Both the position numbers and the translations under genes were made by a program. A model generated the notes under the pieces. It saw only the letters and a list, made by a program, of their open reading frames with translations, searched no databases and was not told the origin of the DNA. Of a stretch of 64,000 bases of DNA, positions 34,027 through 45,988 are shown one piece after another. The first letter of the stretch is position 1, and each line of letters opens with the position of its first letter. This DNA comes from Anaeramoeba flamelloides (Eukaryota; Metamonada; Anaeramoebidae). Location of the stretch: contig JANTQA010000063.1 in NCBI GenBank assembly GCA_027625915.1, positions 558,001 through 622,000 on the forward strand, read 5' to 3'.

Positions 34027-37000
34027 TTAATTAAAAAGAAAAAATAAAGATAATAATAATAATAAGGAACTAGCAAATAACCCTTTAGCGTCATTTGTAG
34101 TCGAAGGAGAAGAATCTGAATATTCTGTGACTACCTTAATTATATAATTGGCAGTTTGTTCATTATCTGGGCAATCATCATTAACGACGAACTTAATCTT
34201 GTATTCTTCTGTGTCATCTGGAGCTGTCCCTGAAAAATTTAAATTTTCTGAATCCCAGATCAACCAATCTGGTAGTTCTGTATTGTCGTCTAGTGTAACG
34301 GTAAAGTTTAATTGTTGATTTTCAGGATCAACAAATTCATTATTTTCAAAAGTGATTGAAAAATCTTTTTTTTGCAAGATTTCCTTCGAGCCAAGGTCTT
34401 TGATTGTAGGTTCCTCGTTGACCTTTGATAATTTGAAAACAGTAAAATCTGAACCTTTATTATTTTTGGCATCGACTTTAATATCCCAGGTTTTTTCGCA
34501 TCCTTCGGGTATGTTACCGGAGAATTCTCTTGTAGCTGAAACGAAATTTAGCCAATCTGGAAGTTCTGTGCCGGAAACCAAGGTGGCAGTATATGAAATC
34601 CCCATTCCTGCAAAGGTATCTTCTGGGAAGACATATTGCCAGTTCTGAGTGTTGGTATCAGCTTCTTGGTCGGGGATCTCGTTTTCAAGTTCTGGTGCAT
34701 CCGAGGCAACTGCGAAATCGAAAACATCAGAAACAGAGGCGTCGCAGTCGTCTGTGGCGGTGACTTTGATGCTCCATTCGCCATTTTCATCGGGCGATGT
34801 GCCTTGAAAGTTCTGGGTGGAGGCAGTGAATGTCATCCAATCTGGAAGTGGATCGCCGTTTTCAAGAGTGGCAGTGTATGTTAATGTTTGTTCCTCTGGA
34901 TCGGTGAATGTATCCTCAGGGATGGTGAAATCAAATGCGGTGCTTTTGTTGTGTGAGTTGTTATCAATGGGGGTGTTCAGTATTGGATTTTCGTTGACGA
35001 CTTCAAGGGCGAATGTGGAAGATACATCATTACAACCATCACTAGCAGTTACCTTGATCTCATAGGAAATTGTCTCACAAGTTTTTGTTGGTATTCCGCT
35101 GAATTTTCTTTGATTTGAGTTGAATGCTAGCCAATCTGGTAAATCTTCGTCGTTAAATTGCTTCGCAGAAAATGTTAATTGTACCTCTTCGAGATCAATA
35201 AAAATATCATCGTCAAATTGATAACTAAATTGTTTGAGACTGTGTGCGGTTTGATCTTCAAGATCTTTTTGGCTATCAAGTGAAGGTGGCTCGTTCGTCG
35301 TTGTAAATTTGAAAATGTCTTCAACAGTATTGGTTCCACAGCTATCATCAGCTTGAAGACTAACTTCAATGGTTTGTCCACAATCGCTACTTTGGACTGC
35401 TGCTGTATATTCCTTTGCGTTTGAATCAAATACGAACCAGCTTGGTAAATCGGATCCACTGGATAGTTTAGATGACAAAGTTAAAGTTTCTCCTTCTGGA
35501 TCATCAAAGGTATTGCTTACATCAATTGTATATTGAGCATTGATCGATTTTGTTTGATCACTTACAGCATTTTCAATTGTTGGTTTGTCATTAGTTGTTG
35601 TAAATTGAAAAATATCTTCAACAGTGTTTGTTCCACAACTATCATCAGCTTTAAGACTAACTTCAATGGTTTGTCCACATCCAGTTGTTGAAGTTTTTGA
35701 ATATTCCTTTGCACTTGAATCAAATGTGAGCCAACTTGGTAAATTGGATCCACTGGTTAGTTTAGATGACAAAGTTAAAGTTTCTCCTTCTGGATCATCA
35801 AAGGTATTGCTTACATCAAGTGTAGATTGAGCATTGATCGATTTTGTTTGATCACTTACAGCATTTTCAATTGTTGGTTTGTCATTAGTTGTTGTAAATT
35901 TGAAAGTCTCTTCAACAGTGTTTGTTCCACAGCTATCATCAGCTTTAAGACTAACTTCAATGGTTTGTCCACATCCAGTTGTTGAAGTTTTTGAATATTC
36001 CTTTGCACTTGAATCAAAAGTGAACCAGCTAGGTAAATCGGATCCACTGGTTAGTTTAGATGACAAAGTTAAAGTTTCTCCTTCTGGATCATCAAAGGTA
36101 TTGCTAACATCAATTGTAGATTGAGTAGTGATCGATTTTGTTTGATCACTTACAGCATTTTCAATTGTTGGTTTGTCATTAGTTGTTGTAAATTGAAAAA
36201 TATCTTCAACAGTGTTTGTTCCACAACTATCATCAGCTTTAAGACTAACTTCAATGGTTTGTCCACATCCAGTTGTTGAAGTTTTTGAATATTCCTTTGC
36301 ACTTGAATCAAATGTGAGCCAACTTGGTAAATTGGATCCACTGGTTAGTTTAGATGACAAAGTTAAAGTTTCTCCTTCTGGATCATCAAAGGTATTGCTA
36401 ACATCAATTGTAGATTGAGTAGTGATCGATTTTGTTTGATCACTTACAGCATTTTCAATTGTTGGTTTGTCATTAGTTGTTGTAAATTTGAAAGTCTCTT
36501 CAACAGTGTTTGTTCCACAACTATCATCAGCTTTAAGACTAACTTCAATGGTTTGTCCACATCCAGTTGTTGAAGTTTTTGAATATTCCTTTGCACTTGA
36601 ATCAAATGTGAGCCAACTTGGTAAATCGGATCCACTGGTTAGTTTAGATGACAAAGTTAAAGTTTCTCCTTCTGGATCATCAAAGGTATTGCTTACATCA
36701 AGTGTAGATTGAGCAGTGATCGATTTTGTTTGATCACTTACAGCATTTTCAATTGTTGGTTTATCATTTTGAATTATTAAATCAAATGTACCTTCGTCTG
36801 AGCCACCACAATTGGTAGCAGTGACTTTTATAGTATAGGTAGTGGAGCATTCATCATCAACAGTTCCTGAAAAGGTTCTTGTATCAGAATTAAATGAGAT
36901 CGATCCTGGTAAGTCTTGTCCATTTGATTGTTTAGCGCTATACTCAAGATTTGTTCCACTAAATGCATTTGAAGCAAATTGGTAATTCAAACTCTCATCA

Positions 37001-40000
37001 AAATCAATAGTTTGTTCAAGGAGCGAATTTGTATTATAAACTGGTGCACTGTCAGAACAACCATCGCAATCGTTGGTTACTGCTCCATTCATACAGGCAC
37101 ATACACCAGATGATTTACATGCACCATAACCATTACAGTCCAGGGATGGATCACAATTGTTTGTTATATAATTTGTAGAACCGCAGATGTTATCTGATAA
37201 AAATCCATCGGATGTTACTAAATCTTGTCCTTCGGGATATCTCCATATGTCTCCCTGTGAATCTTTAACCATAAAAAAGTATGTGTCGCATGATGTAGGC
37301 TTTGTCATTGAATATGTATAAGTTCCCATACTTATCTCGCTCATTTGATATGTATTCCATGTAGATTGGCCATCTTCTAAATAATTAACATATACCCACG
37401 TTGGGTCTGAGCCTGGAGAGTTGGGTTCATAATAATTAAGAATGAAAAAAAAATTATTTGAAGAATCAACAATATGAGCTGCAGAAGCAACAGGATGATT
37501 TGGTTCACTCCAATCTGATCTCGAAGCAAAACTTTCTGTATAATAATTTTTTATGTCGGAAGTTTCTTTTTTTTTTTTTTTTTTTATTTTTTGATAACAT
37601 TAAGGAACAAATATAAAAATAATTAATATTGCAAAAACAAACAAATCAAAAATAATTGTATAAAGAATAGATAGACAAGCTTTTTATGGTGTTTTTATAA
37701 AAAAAAAATTTGTTCAAGAGGGATTTTGTAAAAAATATATTATCTTTTGTGAGATATTTCTCTAAAAAAGTAATTTTTTTTTTATATTTCCATTTTGCAA
37801 AATTTCAAATAAATAACAAAATAATTTAATAGAACTCATTGGAAATAACAGAAACTTTATAACTAAATGAAATTAAGGAAAAAATAATTTAATTTTCAAG
37901 ATTTTTTAATCCAATAATTATGAAAATTATTGAAATAATTTATTCATAATGTGCAAATTCAACTAAATTTAGTTAATTATTTTTAGGAATTTTCATGGTT
38001 AAAAATATTTTTTAACAAACTATTTTGAAATAAACTAGAATTCAATTTTTAGTAAGTGATAATAAAATTTGTGATTCTTGAACAAAATTTCTAAAAAAAA
38101 GTTTAAAAATTAGGTAAGTGTCGTAGAGTGCTGTCAAGTACCGTAGAGTGCCGTAGAGTGCCTAGGTTTTCTTGAGGTTTTCTGTTTTATTTGTTAAATC
38201 TATCGATTTTCGTTAGGTTTTTTTTACTTTTTGAAATAAACCGAAAATTTATTAAAATTTTCTGTTTATTTCAAAAAGTAAAAAAAACCTAGAACACTTC
38301 ACAAATAAACAGAAAACTCAAGAAAAGCTAACGACGTTTGTTTTTAATTTAAGAAATAAAAAGAAAATTTTATAAATTTTCTTTTCATTTCTAAAATTAA
38401 AAAAAACCGAACGGCACACAGGAGAAAAATAATTCTCTCTTCAAAAATAAATGAATAGAATTCAATTTTTTTTGCGCAGTTAAAAATGTTATAAGAAAAG
38501 TAATAATATTCTTTTATTTGGTCAATTTGGAAAAATTTTTGATATTGACAAATCTTTTTATATTTTGGTATTATTTAATCATTTTTTTATTTTTTTCCAT
38601 TTTTCTCTGGCTAAATCTTCTTTATTGTGGAAGAAGAGCTACAAAGGAAGAAGAGTTATAAAGGAAAAAGATCTGGTAGTTACTTGATAATATTGAGATA
38701 TTTAAACACCGCAGTATGGGTAAATTGAAAATTAAAAAACAAAAAGAAAAAGGTAAAAAATGACCAAAGGATTAAAGCAAATCAGATCAAAAAAAAAAAA
38801 AAAAGAAATTAGAACAAGTAAATAACGATCCCCAAATGAGCATTCGTGTTTATTTATCAAACTAAACTAAATCAACCAAAAGTATCATAGCTGTGATTTT
38901 GTGTATTCTTTGATTAAAGATAGTTTTGGCCTTTTGATTTTGTCCTAATTGCTTCTTATAAATCCCTGTTTTCATTTTAATTTTTTTTTCTTTTTTTCTT
39001 TTGATCCATAATAATTATGGGGATGTCTTTTACCTTGAATAACCGTGAAATCTATGATTTTACGCTTAAATTACCTTTTAGGGGATTTAAGTAAAAAGGT
39101 ATCTAGAGTATAATTTTACACTTCTTCAATAATAATATTCTTATAAATTATTTCCTGTTTTAAATTTCTCCAATGTAAGGAAATAATTAAAATGATGAAA
39201 AGGTATTCTACACAAAAAAGGTAGAAAGCAAATATAAGAATTAATGAAAGTATTTTTGTTACCAATTTTAAAAATACAATATTTGTACGATCCAAAAGTC
39301 ATAACTATTTTTGTTAAACTTTTGTAAATATTCATTACGAAATAACTCTTAATTTCTGAATTACTTAATCTTCGAACAACTGTCTTTTAAAGGGGTTATC
39401 CTCTACCAAGGAGAAGCACAAGATCAAAGTATGTTGTTATTGGGTGTATACCAAATTAGTGATCCATGGTTCAAATGTCTCTAAAAAATCGATTAGTCAA
39501 GTAGTAATATTTATTTATCTCATCAATTAAAAAATGATTCATTGTATTTGTAAAAAAATCTCACAATTTCAGAAAAAAATCTGCATTTCGCCATAAATTT
39601 AAAGGTTGAATTATCAATATTCAGACTCTAAAGCTGTAAAATATCTTTCTTAAATTTGTGGCGAAATGTAGATTAATAGCTAAAAAATTCATTTTTTTTA
39701 GCAATTAAATAATTAACGAATAAAGTTTTTTGTCAAATTATTTCTCAAATCATGGAAATATATTGATGCTACAAGTATCTTTATCAAAAGCAAACAAAAC
39801 TAATCAATCTTGGTTTTTTTATGTTGATGATTATTGAGTTAATCTTTGGAATTAAAAAATTGATAAAGTATTTACTTTTGAAAGTTCTAAATATGAATTA
39901 TTAAATACTGGAATAGTATTATTTAGAGTTTCTTTTTTGAGATTTGGAAAAGGAATTAAAAAAAAAAAATTTCCAAAATGAAAATTTTTAATTCTGATCA

Positions 40001-43000
40001 TTGGTAAAAAATTTAATAATTTATTGTGTAATAAGATTTATAATAGATTTTTTAGAAACTATTTGAGCCATGACGCGCTAATATCATTTTCACCCAATTA
40101 TAACATACTTTGATTATAGAGAAATCTATGTTGACGCTAATCCTTTAATTACTTAAAAAATCATCTTTCTTTTACACTACTCGAACATTTTTTTTTTTTG
40201 GATTTTTTTTGTTGAAGATCATTTTCTACTAATTGTGATTTAATTCATTATTTTAGACTTTTTTCGTGTAAGAAAATATATCGTTCTTAAATCCTAATAA
40301 TTAATAAAGGTTCATATTTATATTTATATATATATATATATAAATTGAAAAGAAAAAATTATGTTTAAAATTTACCATCATAAGCAACACCATTACCAAC
40401 CTCGACAAAATTTTCGCTCATCGTATTATTCCTATGTCCAATTGAATCTAAATTACTATCTGGTTCACAATTACTATGATCACCATCTTCACAAACTAAA
40501 TTTTTGACAAATTGTATTGCATTATTGTAAGGATAATAACCAGCAATGCTTTCACCAACATAATTCCAAGTATAGCCTGAATAGTGATATTGTTTTTTAT
40601 TTTTTTAGTTGATAAAATAATAATATTGTCATTACAAATTATTAATTTTTTAAAAAAAGTTTTGTAAAGTTTAAATAAAATAATTTTTCAAAAATTATTC
40701 TTAAAATTATATGAATTAAATATTTGGCTTTAATCATTAAAATTATTCAAATAAAAAATAATGCTTTGACTGGAAAAAGAAGAGATCAAAAGAAAAACAT
40801 CATGAGACTCATATAGTCAAAAAATACAAAGCATAATCTTCAAAAGGAGTAGAAAATTTGAAATTAAAAAGGTATCTTAAAATTAGCCAAATTCATGAAA
40901 GGGTTAGGAGAAAAACAACCATGCCTAAACTGGAAATCAACAACAACCCGATTAAAACTAAAAGTATTTTACAAATGATTTTAATAGACAAACACACAGA
41001 CGAGAAAAGGGGGGGTAGATTTTTAAAATATATTCATGTTGTAGAAAAAAAAAGTGCTGTTGATCACTTCATATGATGATGTAAAAATTATGAAAAAACC
41101 AGAAAACAATCGAACAAATGCCTCAAGAAAATTAAAGATTCTGATTTTAAGATTGTTAATAATGAAGATACAGATGAATTGCCAAGGAAAATGAACATAA
41201 AAGAAATTTATAGCATTACTATAGAATATTTTTTGGCCAATATTACCATACACATTATAAGGAAAAAAGAATCCCAAACCCAAATGATTTGGGATCGTAT
41301 TATCAACACAAATTCATCTCAATTTTAATAAATTCTAAATATTTTTCTTATCTATTTTGGAATTTTTTATTTATTTTTAAACTCTTTATTATTTTTTTTT
41401 TCATAGATCCTTTAATTCAACCTACTTGTAGAAAACTAAATTAAGTTTGTAATAAACAAAATTCCAAAAATTTGGACACAGTTAAAACAGTTGTAATAAT
41501 AACAATACTTCATTTTCAATTCAATTTGGAAATAATTTTGAATTTAACAAACTATTTTTTCATTGTTTGATTTTTCTTTTTTGTTTTCTTTTCCTTTTTT
41601 CCAGTTACATAATCTGTTTCGTTAGATCGGAAATTTTTTTTGATTGGTTGATAAAAGGTTAGTGCTGAGTTTGTTCAATAGAAAAATCCACATACAATTA
41701 GTCGATGGTATCTTATAATTTGATCGATCAACAATTGTTGGTGAAATTTCAACAAATTTAGCAATTTTTTATTTTTTCAAGCTCTTTTCATTATTTTGGA
41801 TAGTCATTTTTATTTTTTTTCTTTTATATTTTTTTCTTTTTTTTTTTTTTGGATTAAAATGATTACATATAAAAACATTAATACTTGTGTAACTTTAACC
41901 TAAATTTTGTTTGATATTAAGTTTAGTAAAAATACAATAAATTGGGTTTTTTTTTTGCCTATTTTGGATTTTGGGTGTGTCAAAATTTTTGGAATGGTGT
42001 TGACTTCAAAAAACTGTGTTTATTGGCTCTTTGAATTAAAAGTTACGAATTTCATCACTTCAAATTTCTCTATTTAGCAGAGAAAATGTTTTTTTAACAC
42101 GAAATTCTTATCAATAAATCCAAAAAACAATTTTTTATTACATTTTTACAAGATTGTGAATTAAAATAACAACTTTAAAGTTGATTTTATATTGATAAAT
42201 AGATCATTTTTTTTATAGAATTGATCCAAAAGATTTAGTTTATCTACGGTTTCCATGATGATTTTTTGTTTTTGCTTTGAAAAAATCGAAATTAGGTCAA
42301 AAGGATCACGGGTGAGACAAAAAGATCACGGGTGAGACAAAAGGATCAGGGGTGAGACAGTCAAAAAATTAAAGTATGTTCTTATTGTCTGTAAATCACA
42401 TTAGTTCTTCAGAGTTCAAATGTCTCTAAAAATTTGATTAGTAAAATAGTACACGTGTGAGACAAATTCCGAATTTTTCATTTTTTCACAAGTATAATTA
42501 TTAATATATTTATACTAGAAGACACCCTGCTTCTGTATCATGTAGATTTTAAAAATCCATATTAGAGATTTAAATAAAATTCACATCTGTGCTGGGGATA
42601 GGAAGATATTGGGACGAGTCAATTATTTTGTCTCGCCCATGATGAAGTGAAAAATTGTTTCCCCTTTAACGATAATTGAGTATCAGTTTCCTTTACTTTT
42701 ATAAATATTTTATGTTCTTCAATTAGATACTTTAATTGCTTTTAAATTGTAATATTTACCTTGATCTGTTACTCTCTCGTCAAATGTCGAGTCTCCACAA
42801 GTATTATGCCCAAAACAATTATTTGATGCCATGTACTCTGAATGCCCCCTTGCAGCCTTTGCCAGCTTTACATTCCAATATAAAGGTTTCGTGTTTTGAT
42901 AGAAACTAGCTTGTAGAATGCTTGGTGAACTTAGTACATTTGCAGCAAAATAATCTTTATCTAGTCGACACCAATTTATACCACACAATGCGCCCTATTG

Positions 43001-45023
43001 CGAATTAGTAACAAATTTATTACAGTTGTTTGTTTTTATTTATTAATCCACCAAAGTGATTTTTAAAGATTAAAAGGTTATTATAAGTTTGAAAAGAAAT
43101 AGAGAGCTTAAGAAACAAAAGAATTTGCTTGAATTTGATTTGAGTTTTTTTTTTTGATTTTTTTAAGATTTGTGTTTTTTCATCCAATTTAATTATATAG
43201 CAGGGAAAAAAATACCGTACATGAAAAAAATCGACATTACCAATTTGGAAAAAAAGTTAAACACGGTTTTTAATTGGGAATATTACTGAAAATGAAAAGT
43301 AAAATCAATGAAAAGAAGAAACCAATTAACTTCAAATAATAACCCATTATATTATTTTCAATCAACCCAACAAATACAATTTAAATCTACTTTATTTATC
43401 GAAATTGTTGTTTTGGTTTTGGAGATCTCAAAAATTGTCAATTATTTCAATAAATTTTTAATAAAAGATCAATCAAAGAAAAGCCCATACCAAAAGATAA
43501 TATTAAAAAAACTGTTATTGTGGCGAATACTCCATTTTATCTTAATTTATTTATTCTTTTTTTCATTGATCTTACTTTGTATTTTCAGTAAGGTTCCCAA
43601 TTAAAAACCGTGTTTTACTTTTTTTCCACAAAAGTAAAAGATTTTTAATTGTGAATATTAGGAAAATTAATGTCTAATTTCTTTTATTTTCAATCAAATT
43701 CTTTTTATAAATAACCAAATTTTTTATGAGCCAAGTAATAAACCTACTTAAAGTTCATCAAAGTTGGGTGTCTATAGAATACTAAAGTAATTTTTGATAG
43801 CATAAGTAGATCAACTTTTTTTAAAAAAAATCGAGTTTTATAGAGGTTTCCTGAGAGTTTGGAAAATGATAATTTTTATTCTTGTTTTTTGTTTGATTGA
43901 ATGATGTTTTGAACAAGCGTAATTTCATTAATCATCGTTCTACTGTTAATTGCAAAATAAAAAGAACAAACTTTTCATTCAGCTTTGCAAAAAAATCACA
44001 TCCTCCTCAAGAATTAAAACAAATAACCAAAATACCTAATTCTAAAATGGAAAAGTAATAGTTTAAGATTGTTTCTTTTAAGAATTAACAATTAGAAATG
44101 GTAACATGATTTTTAAAATCTTTTTTTTGGAAAGCTGAATGAAAATTTTTTTCCTTTTATTTTGAAACAAATAGTAATAAGTGGGTGAGTTATAATTTCA
44201 AACGTTTGACTCTTAAAAAAAGGATTTGGTTTTAAATAAAAGAAATTGCAAGAACAATTTTCCTAATATTCACAATTAAAAATCTTGTATGTCGATTTTT
44301 TTCATGTTAGGTATTTTTTTCACTACCACATGAGAAAAAAGTGGTGTCTTAATATTTGAAGTTTTTTTACTAAATTTGTACTTTACATGATTTTGTATTA
44401 AAATAAATTTTTTTTTTGCGAAATGGAAAAAGACAGTAACAAAGTTTGCTGCTGTTGTAAAAAGGTGAGAACAAAAAGCTTGAAAAAGTGTTACTCAAAC
44501 CGCTTAAAAGAGTGAACAAAACAGTTTGAGGCTACTTTTTACTTTTCTTATTCCTCACCTTTTGAAAACAGCACAACAGAAAAGTTGGTCTATGTTTTTT
44601 GATAACTTGAAATATTACAAATTTATTTTTTCTTTGAAACAAAAATCTGTAAAAATCAACAATTAAAAAAAAAAAAACAATTGAAGAATTACGAAGGACA
44701 AATCCTTTTGTTCTTTGTTTTAAGGAATATTGTTTTCTTGCTTACAAATTTTGGAATCAAAGTTTGCCCTTCTAGGAAGAAAGAAAAGCACAAAGTCAAA
44801 AAAAGAAAATTTGGAAATAAAAAAAAAACAAGTAAAACAAACCCTTTCGTCCATATATGGGTACCCATCAATATTTTGTCCCCAAGATCCTATTGTATGA
44901 ATTAAAACAAATGTAAGTTTTGGTGTGTGTTTAAAACGTATTAACAAGAAAGCGAATATTACCTTCATTTTGGTTTGTTGCAAAAACAACAAAAATCAAA
45001 GATAAAAAGAGAAGAAATTTCAT
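34027..45023 (-). CDS. Secreted CAP-domain / EGF-like / cadherin-like Ig repeat surface protein
   Basis: Five exons: 45023-44963, 44889-44843, 42994-42760, 40576-40376, 37565-34027. All introns are GT-AG, all phases agree, and the sum is 4,083 nt = 1,360 aa plus stop. Residues 1-16 are a signal peptide (MKFLLFLSLIFVVFAT). Exons 3-5 encode a CAP/SCP domain: LYWNVKLAKAARGHSEYMAS, FGHNTCG, WNYVGESIAGYYP, LDSIGHRNNTMSENFVEVGN and NYYTESFA. A beta-rich spacer ending GDIWRYPEG follows, then an EGF-like segment (CNGYGACKSSGVCACMNG). About ten dystroglycan-type cadherin-like (He_PIG/CADG) domains then each end in DLP(S/D)W-type and FSG-type strands. Five of them are near-identical 98-residue copies. 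The C-terminus is hydrophobic (LFASSLLLLLSLFFLFN), a tail anchor or GPI signal. Likely a cell-surface adhesin or matrix protein. Introns 2-4 (1.8-2.8 kb) are filled with mobile elements. Confidence 0.9.
35280..36770 (-). repeat. Five coding tandem repeats of 294 bp
   Basis: The block GATCGATTTTGTTTGATCAC recurs at 35542, 35836, 36130, 36424 and 36718, exactly 294 bp (98 codons) apart. Units read NDKPTIENAVSDQTKSI..FDDPEGETLTLSSKLTSGS..TGCGQTIEVSLKADDSCGTNT. They differ by only a few bases each, far less than the four diverged domains downstream, so they arose by recent duplication or are kept alike by gene conversion. Confidence 0.93.
38045..38450 (+). mobile_element. LINE 3' tail plus full hairpin cassette (intron 4 of CAP gene)
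   Basis: 38045-38115 matches the 3' tail of LINE copy 1 (2755-2815, opposite strand): TTAGTAAGTGATAATAAAAT and AGAATCACAAATTTT-type blocks. Then module D, GTAGAGTGCCGTAGAGTGCC (38142-38161) with further units from 38119; module E (CTTGAGGTTTTCTGTTTTAT); hairpin B 38212-38294; E mirrored; hairpin C about 38338-38405; then F, GGCACACAGGAGAAAAATAA (38413-38432) with TTCTCTC. A severely 5'-truncated LINE would look like this. Confidence 0.72.
38600..39010 (+). repeat. 400-bp dispersed repeat, copy 2 (intron 4 of CAP gene)
   Basis: Partner of 10370-10770. Contains a small local duplication of its own: GGAAGAAGAGCTACAAA followed by GGAAGAAGAGTTATAAA at 38630-38664. Non-coding. Confidence 0.62.
39391..40144 (-). 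mobile_element. TTAA-flanked 750-bp element, copy 2 (intron 4 of CAP gene)
   Basis: TTAA at 39387-39390 and 40145-40148. Inverted relative to copies 1 and 3: its right end GTTGACGCTAATCC corresponds to their GGATTAGCGTCA start. The central CTGCATTTCGCCATAAATTT / AAATTTGTGGCGAAATGTAG palindrome is present. Left terminus worn (GGGGTTATCC). Confidence 0.8.
40600..41455. other. Intron 3 segment of the CAP gene, nothing coding recognised
   Basis: A 72-codon frame at 40858-41076 and the open minus frame 41023-41283 are lysine/isoleucine-rich with no family motif. They may be a remnant of a longer transposable element whose non-coding kin sit next door at 41462-41994, but there is no residue evidence. 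Confidence 0.35.
41462..41994 (-). mobile_element. MITE of the TTGGACACA family, copy 2 (intron 3 of CAP gene)
   Basis: Left end TTCCAAAAATTTGGACACAG, right end TGTGTCAAAATTTTTGGAAT, mirror images. Internal sequence is the reverse complement of 23729-24248 over most of its length (for example GGTAAATTTGTTGAAATTTC there, mirrored near 41735). Confidence 0.75.
42304..42360 (+). repeat. Three 20-bp tandem repeats
   Basis: GATCACGGGTGAGACAAAAA, GATCACGGGTGAGACAAAAG and GATCAGGGGTGAGACAG start at 42304, 42324 and 42344. A related unit, mirrored (GTCTCGCCCATGATG), lies at 42630-42644, and GTGTGAGACAAATT lies at 42454. The G-rich unit stands out in this AT-rich intron. Confidence 0.85.
42372..42455 (-). 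repeat. Fragment of the TTAA-flanked 750-bp family
   Basis: AAAGTATGTTCTTATTGTCT, then TTCAAATGTCTCTAAAAA and TTGATTAGTAAAATAGTA, match the left subterminal part of copy 2 (39428-39511). Only this about 80-base piece is recognisable, wedged between the 20-bp repeats and other intron sequence. Confidence 0.65.
43205..44320. mobile_element. 1.1-kb inverted-repeat element in intron 2 of the CAP gene
   Basis: Outer inverted repeats: AAAATACCGTACATGAAAAA at left mirrors TTTTTCATGTTAGGTATTTT at right, about 35 bases each. Two further inverted pairs are nested inside: 43244-43300 with 43580-43630 (TTTTTAATTGGGAATA / TTCCCAATTAAAAACCGTG), and 43639-43675 with 44245-44282 (TTTTAATTGTGAATATTAGG mirrored). 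The inner 43735-43945 matches 1395-1632. No transposase frame. The stacked palindromes suggest a composite foldback transposon. Confidence 0.72.
44449..44585. repeat. Imperfect 137-bp hairpin in intron 2 of the CAP gene
   Basis: GCTGTTGTAAAAAGGTGAGA (44453-44472) mirrors CCTCACCTTTTGAAAACAGC (44555-44574), and the inner AGTGTTACTCAAACCGC mirrors GTTTGAGGCTACTTTTT with mismatches. An ATG at 44423 opens MEKDSNKVCCCCKK up to a GT, but there is no continuation, so coding is unlikely. Confidence 0.55.
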
Positions 45024-45985
45024 AAGAGTAAAAAAAATAAAATCTTTTTTCTCTTTTTTTGATTTGGAATAAATTTGAGAACAAAGTTTGTGAAAACCTG
45101 ATCAATATTTTGTCTTTACAATAAGTGGATTTTCTGAAAAATTATTTAAATTCAACTTTTAACCAAAACGCAACTGGAATTTTTTTGATTTGTAACACAT
45201 TTTGGAACGAACCTCCAGAACACACAGTTTCGAAATAATTGAACAATACCCTGTGGATATGAATTTTTTCAATCTTATTGTTACCCAAACTAATTTTTTT
45301 TTTTGAATAGCCTTACTGGAAAAAATATATTATCTCAATTTAGTTCTTTGTTTGTTTTGTGCAAAAAGATCAATATTTTTTACTAAAAATAAATTTTAAA
45401 AACTAAAAAACTGTTGATATTTGGATTCAAAGAAACGTATAGCTCCCTAGTGTTAACTTTCAAAGTCTTGAATAAATTAGGTAACTCTCGAAAAAACTTA
45501 TTTTAGATTTTTCACGTTTTATCTTTTCTCATTTTTAGAATTTTTTCCTTTTTAATTCGACAGGCAATATTGTAGTTTGTATTGTTGAAACTGTTTTCTT
45601 TGCGAATTTTTACAAATTTTGTTATCCTTTGCCCAAATTTTCTCAAAACTTTCTGTTTTAATTATGTTCAATAAATTTTTGTTAGAAAAAGAGTCTTTTG
45701 TCCACAAAACAGACCGGAATTATAGTTAATGATTTCAAGGTTATTTTTTCAAACTTCCTTTCTTTTTGTTCACAAGAGTTGATTTTCAAATTCCATAAAA
45801 ATACTTTGTTCATGATTTTTTTTAGTAAAATAAAAAAACAGATAAAAAAAACATAAATTAATTGATCTGTTATTTTTTGAAGAATAGCTTTTTCAATATT
45901 TATTGACACAGTTTAGTTTAATGTCCAGTTCTAATATGAAAGTACAAATGAAAAATTTTATCCCGTTCTAATTTCCTTTCCTATA
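45024..45985. other. Upstream flank of the CAP-domain gene
   Basis: Should hold its promoter near 45030-45200. Nothing else recognised. Confidence 0.45.
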
Positions 45986-45988
45986 TTA

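Noticed and set aside
35624-36712. Series of 63-82 codon frames in both strands with identical wording
   Set aside because: Alternative frames of the 294-bp coding repeats in the CAP gene, not separate genes.
40858-41283. Possible transposase remnant in CAP intron 3
   Set aside because: No DDE/DDD or helix-turn-helix residues could be recognised; composition alone is not evidence.
44423-44466. Short exon MEKDSNKVCCCCKK followed by GTGAGA on the plus strand
   Set aside because: It lies in an imperfect hairpin within an intron of the opposite-strand gene and no following exon could be found.
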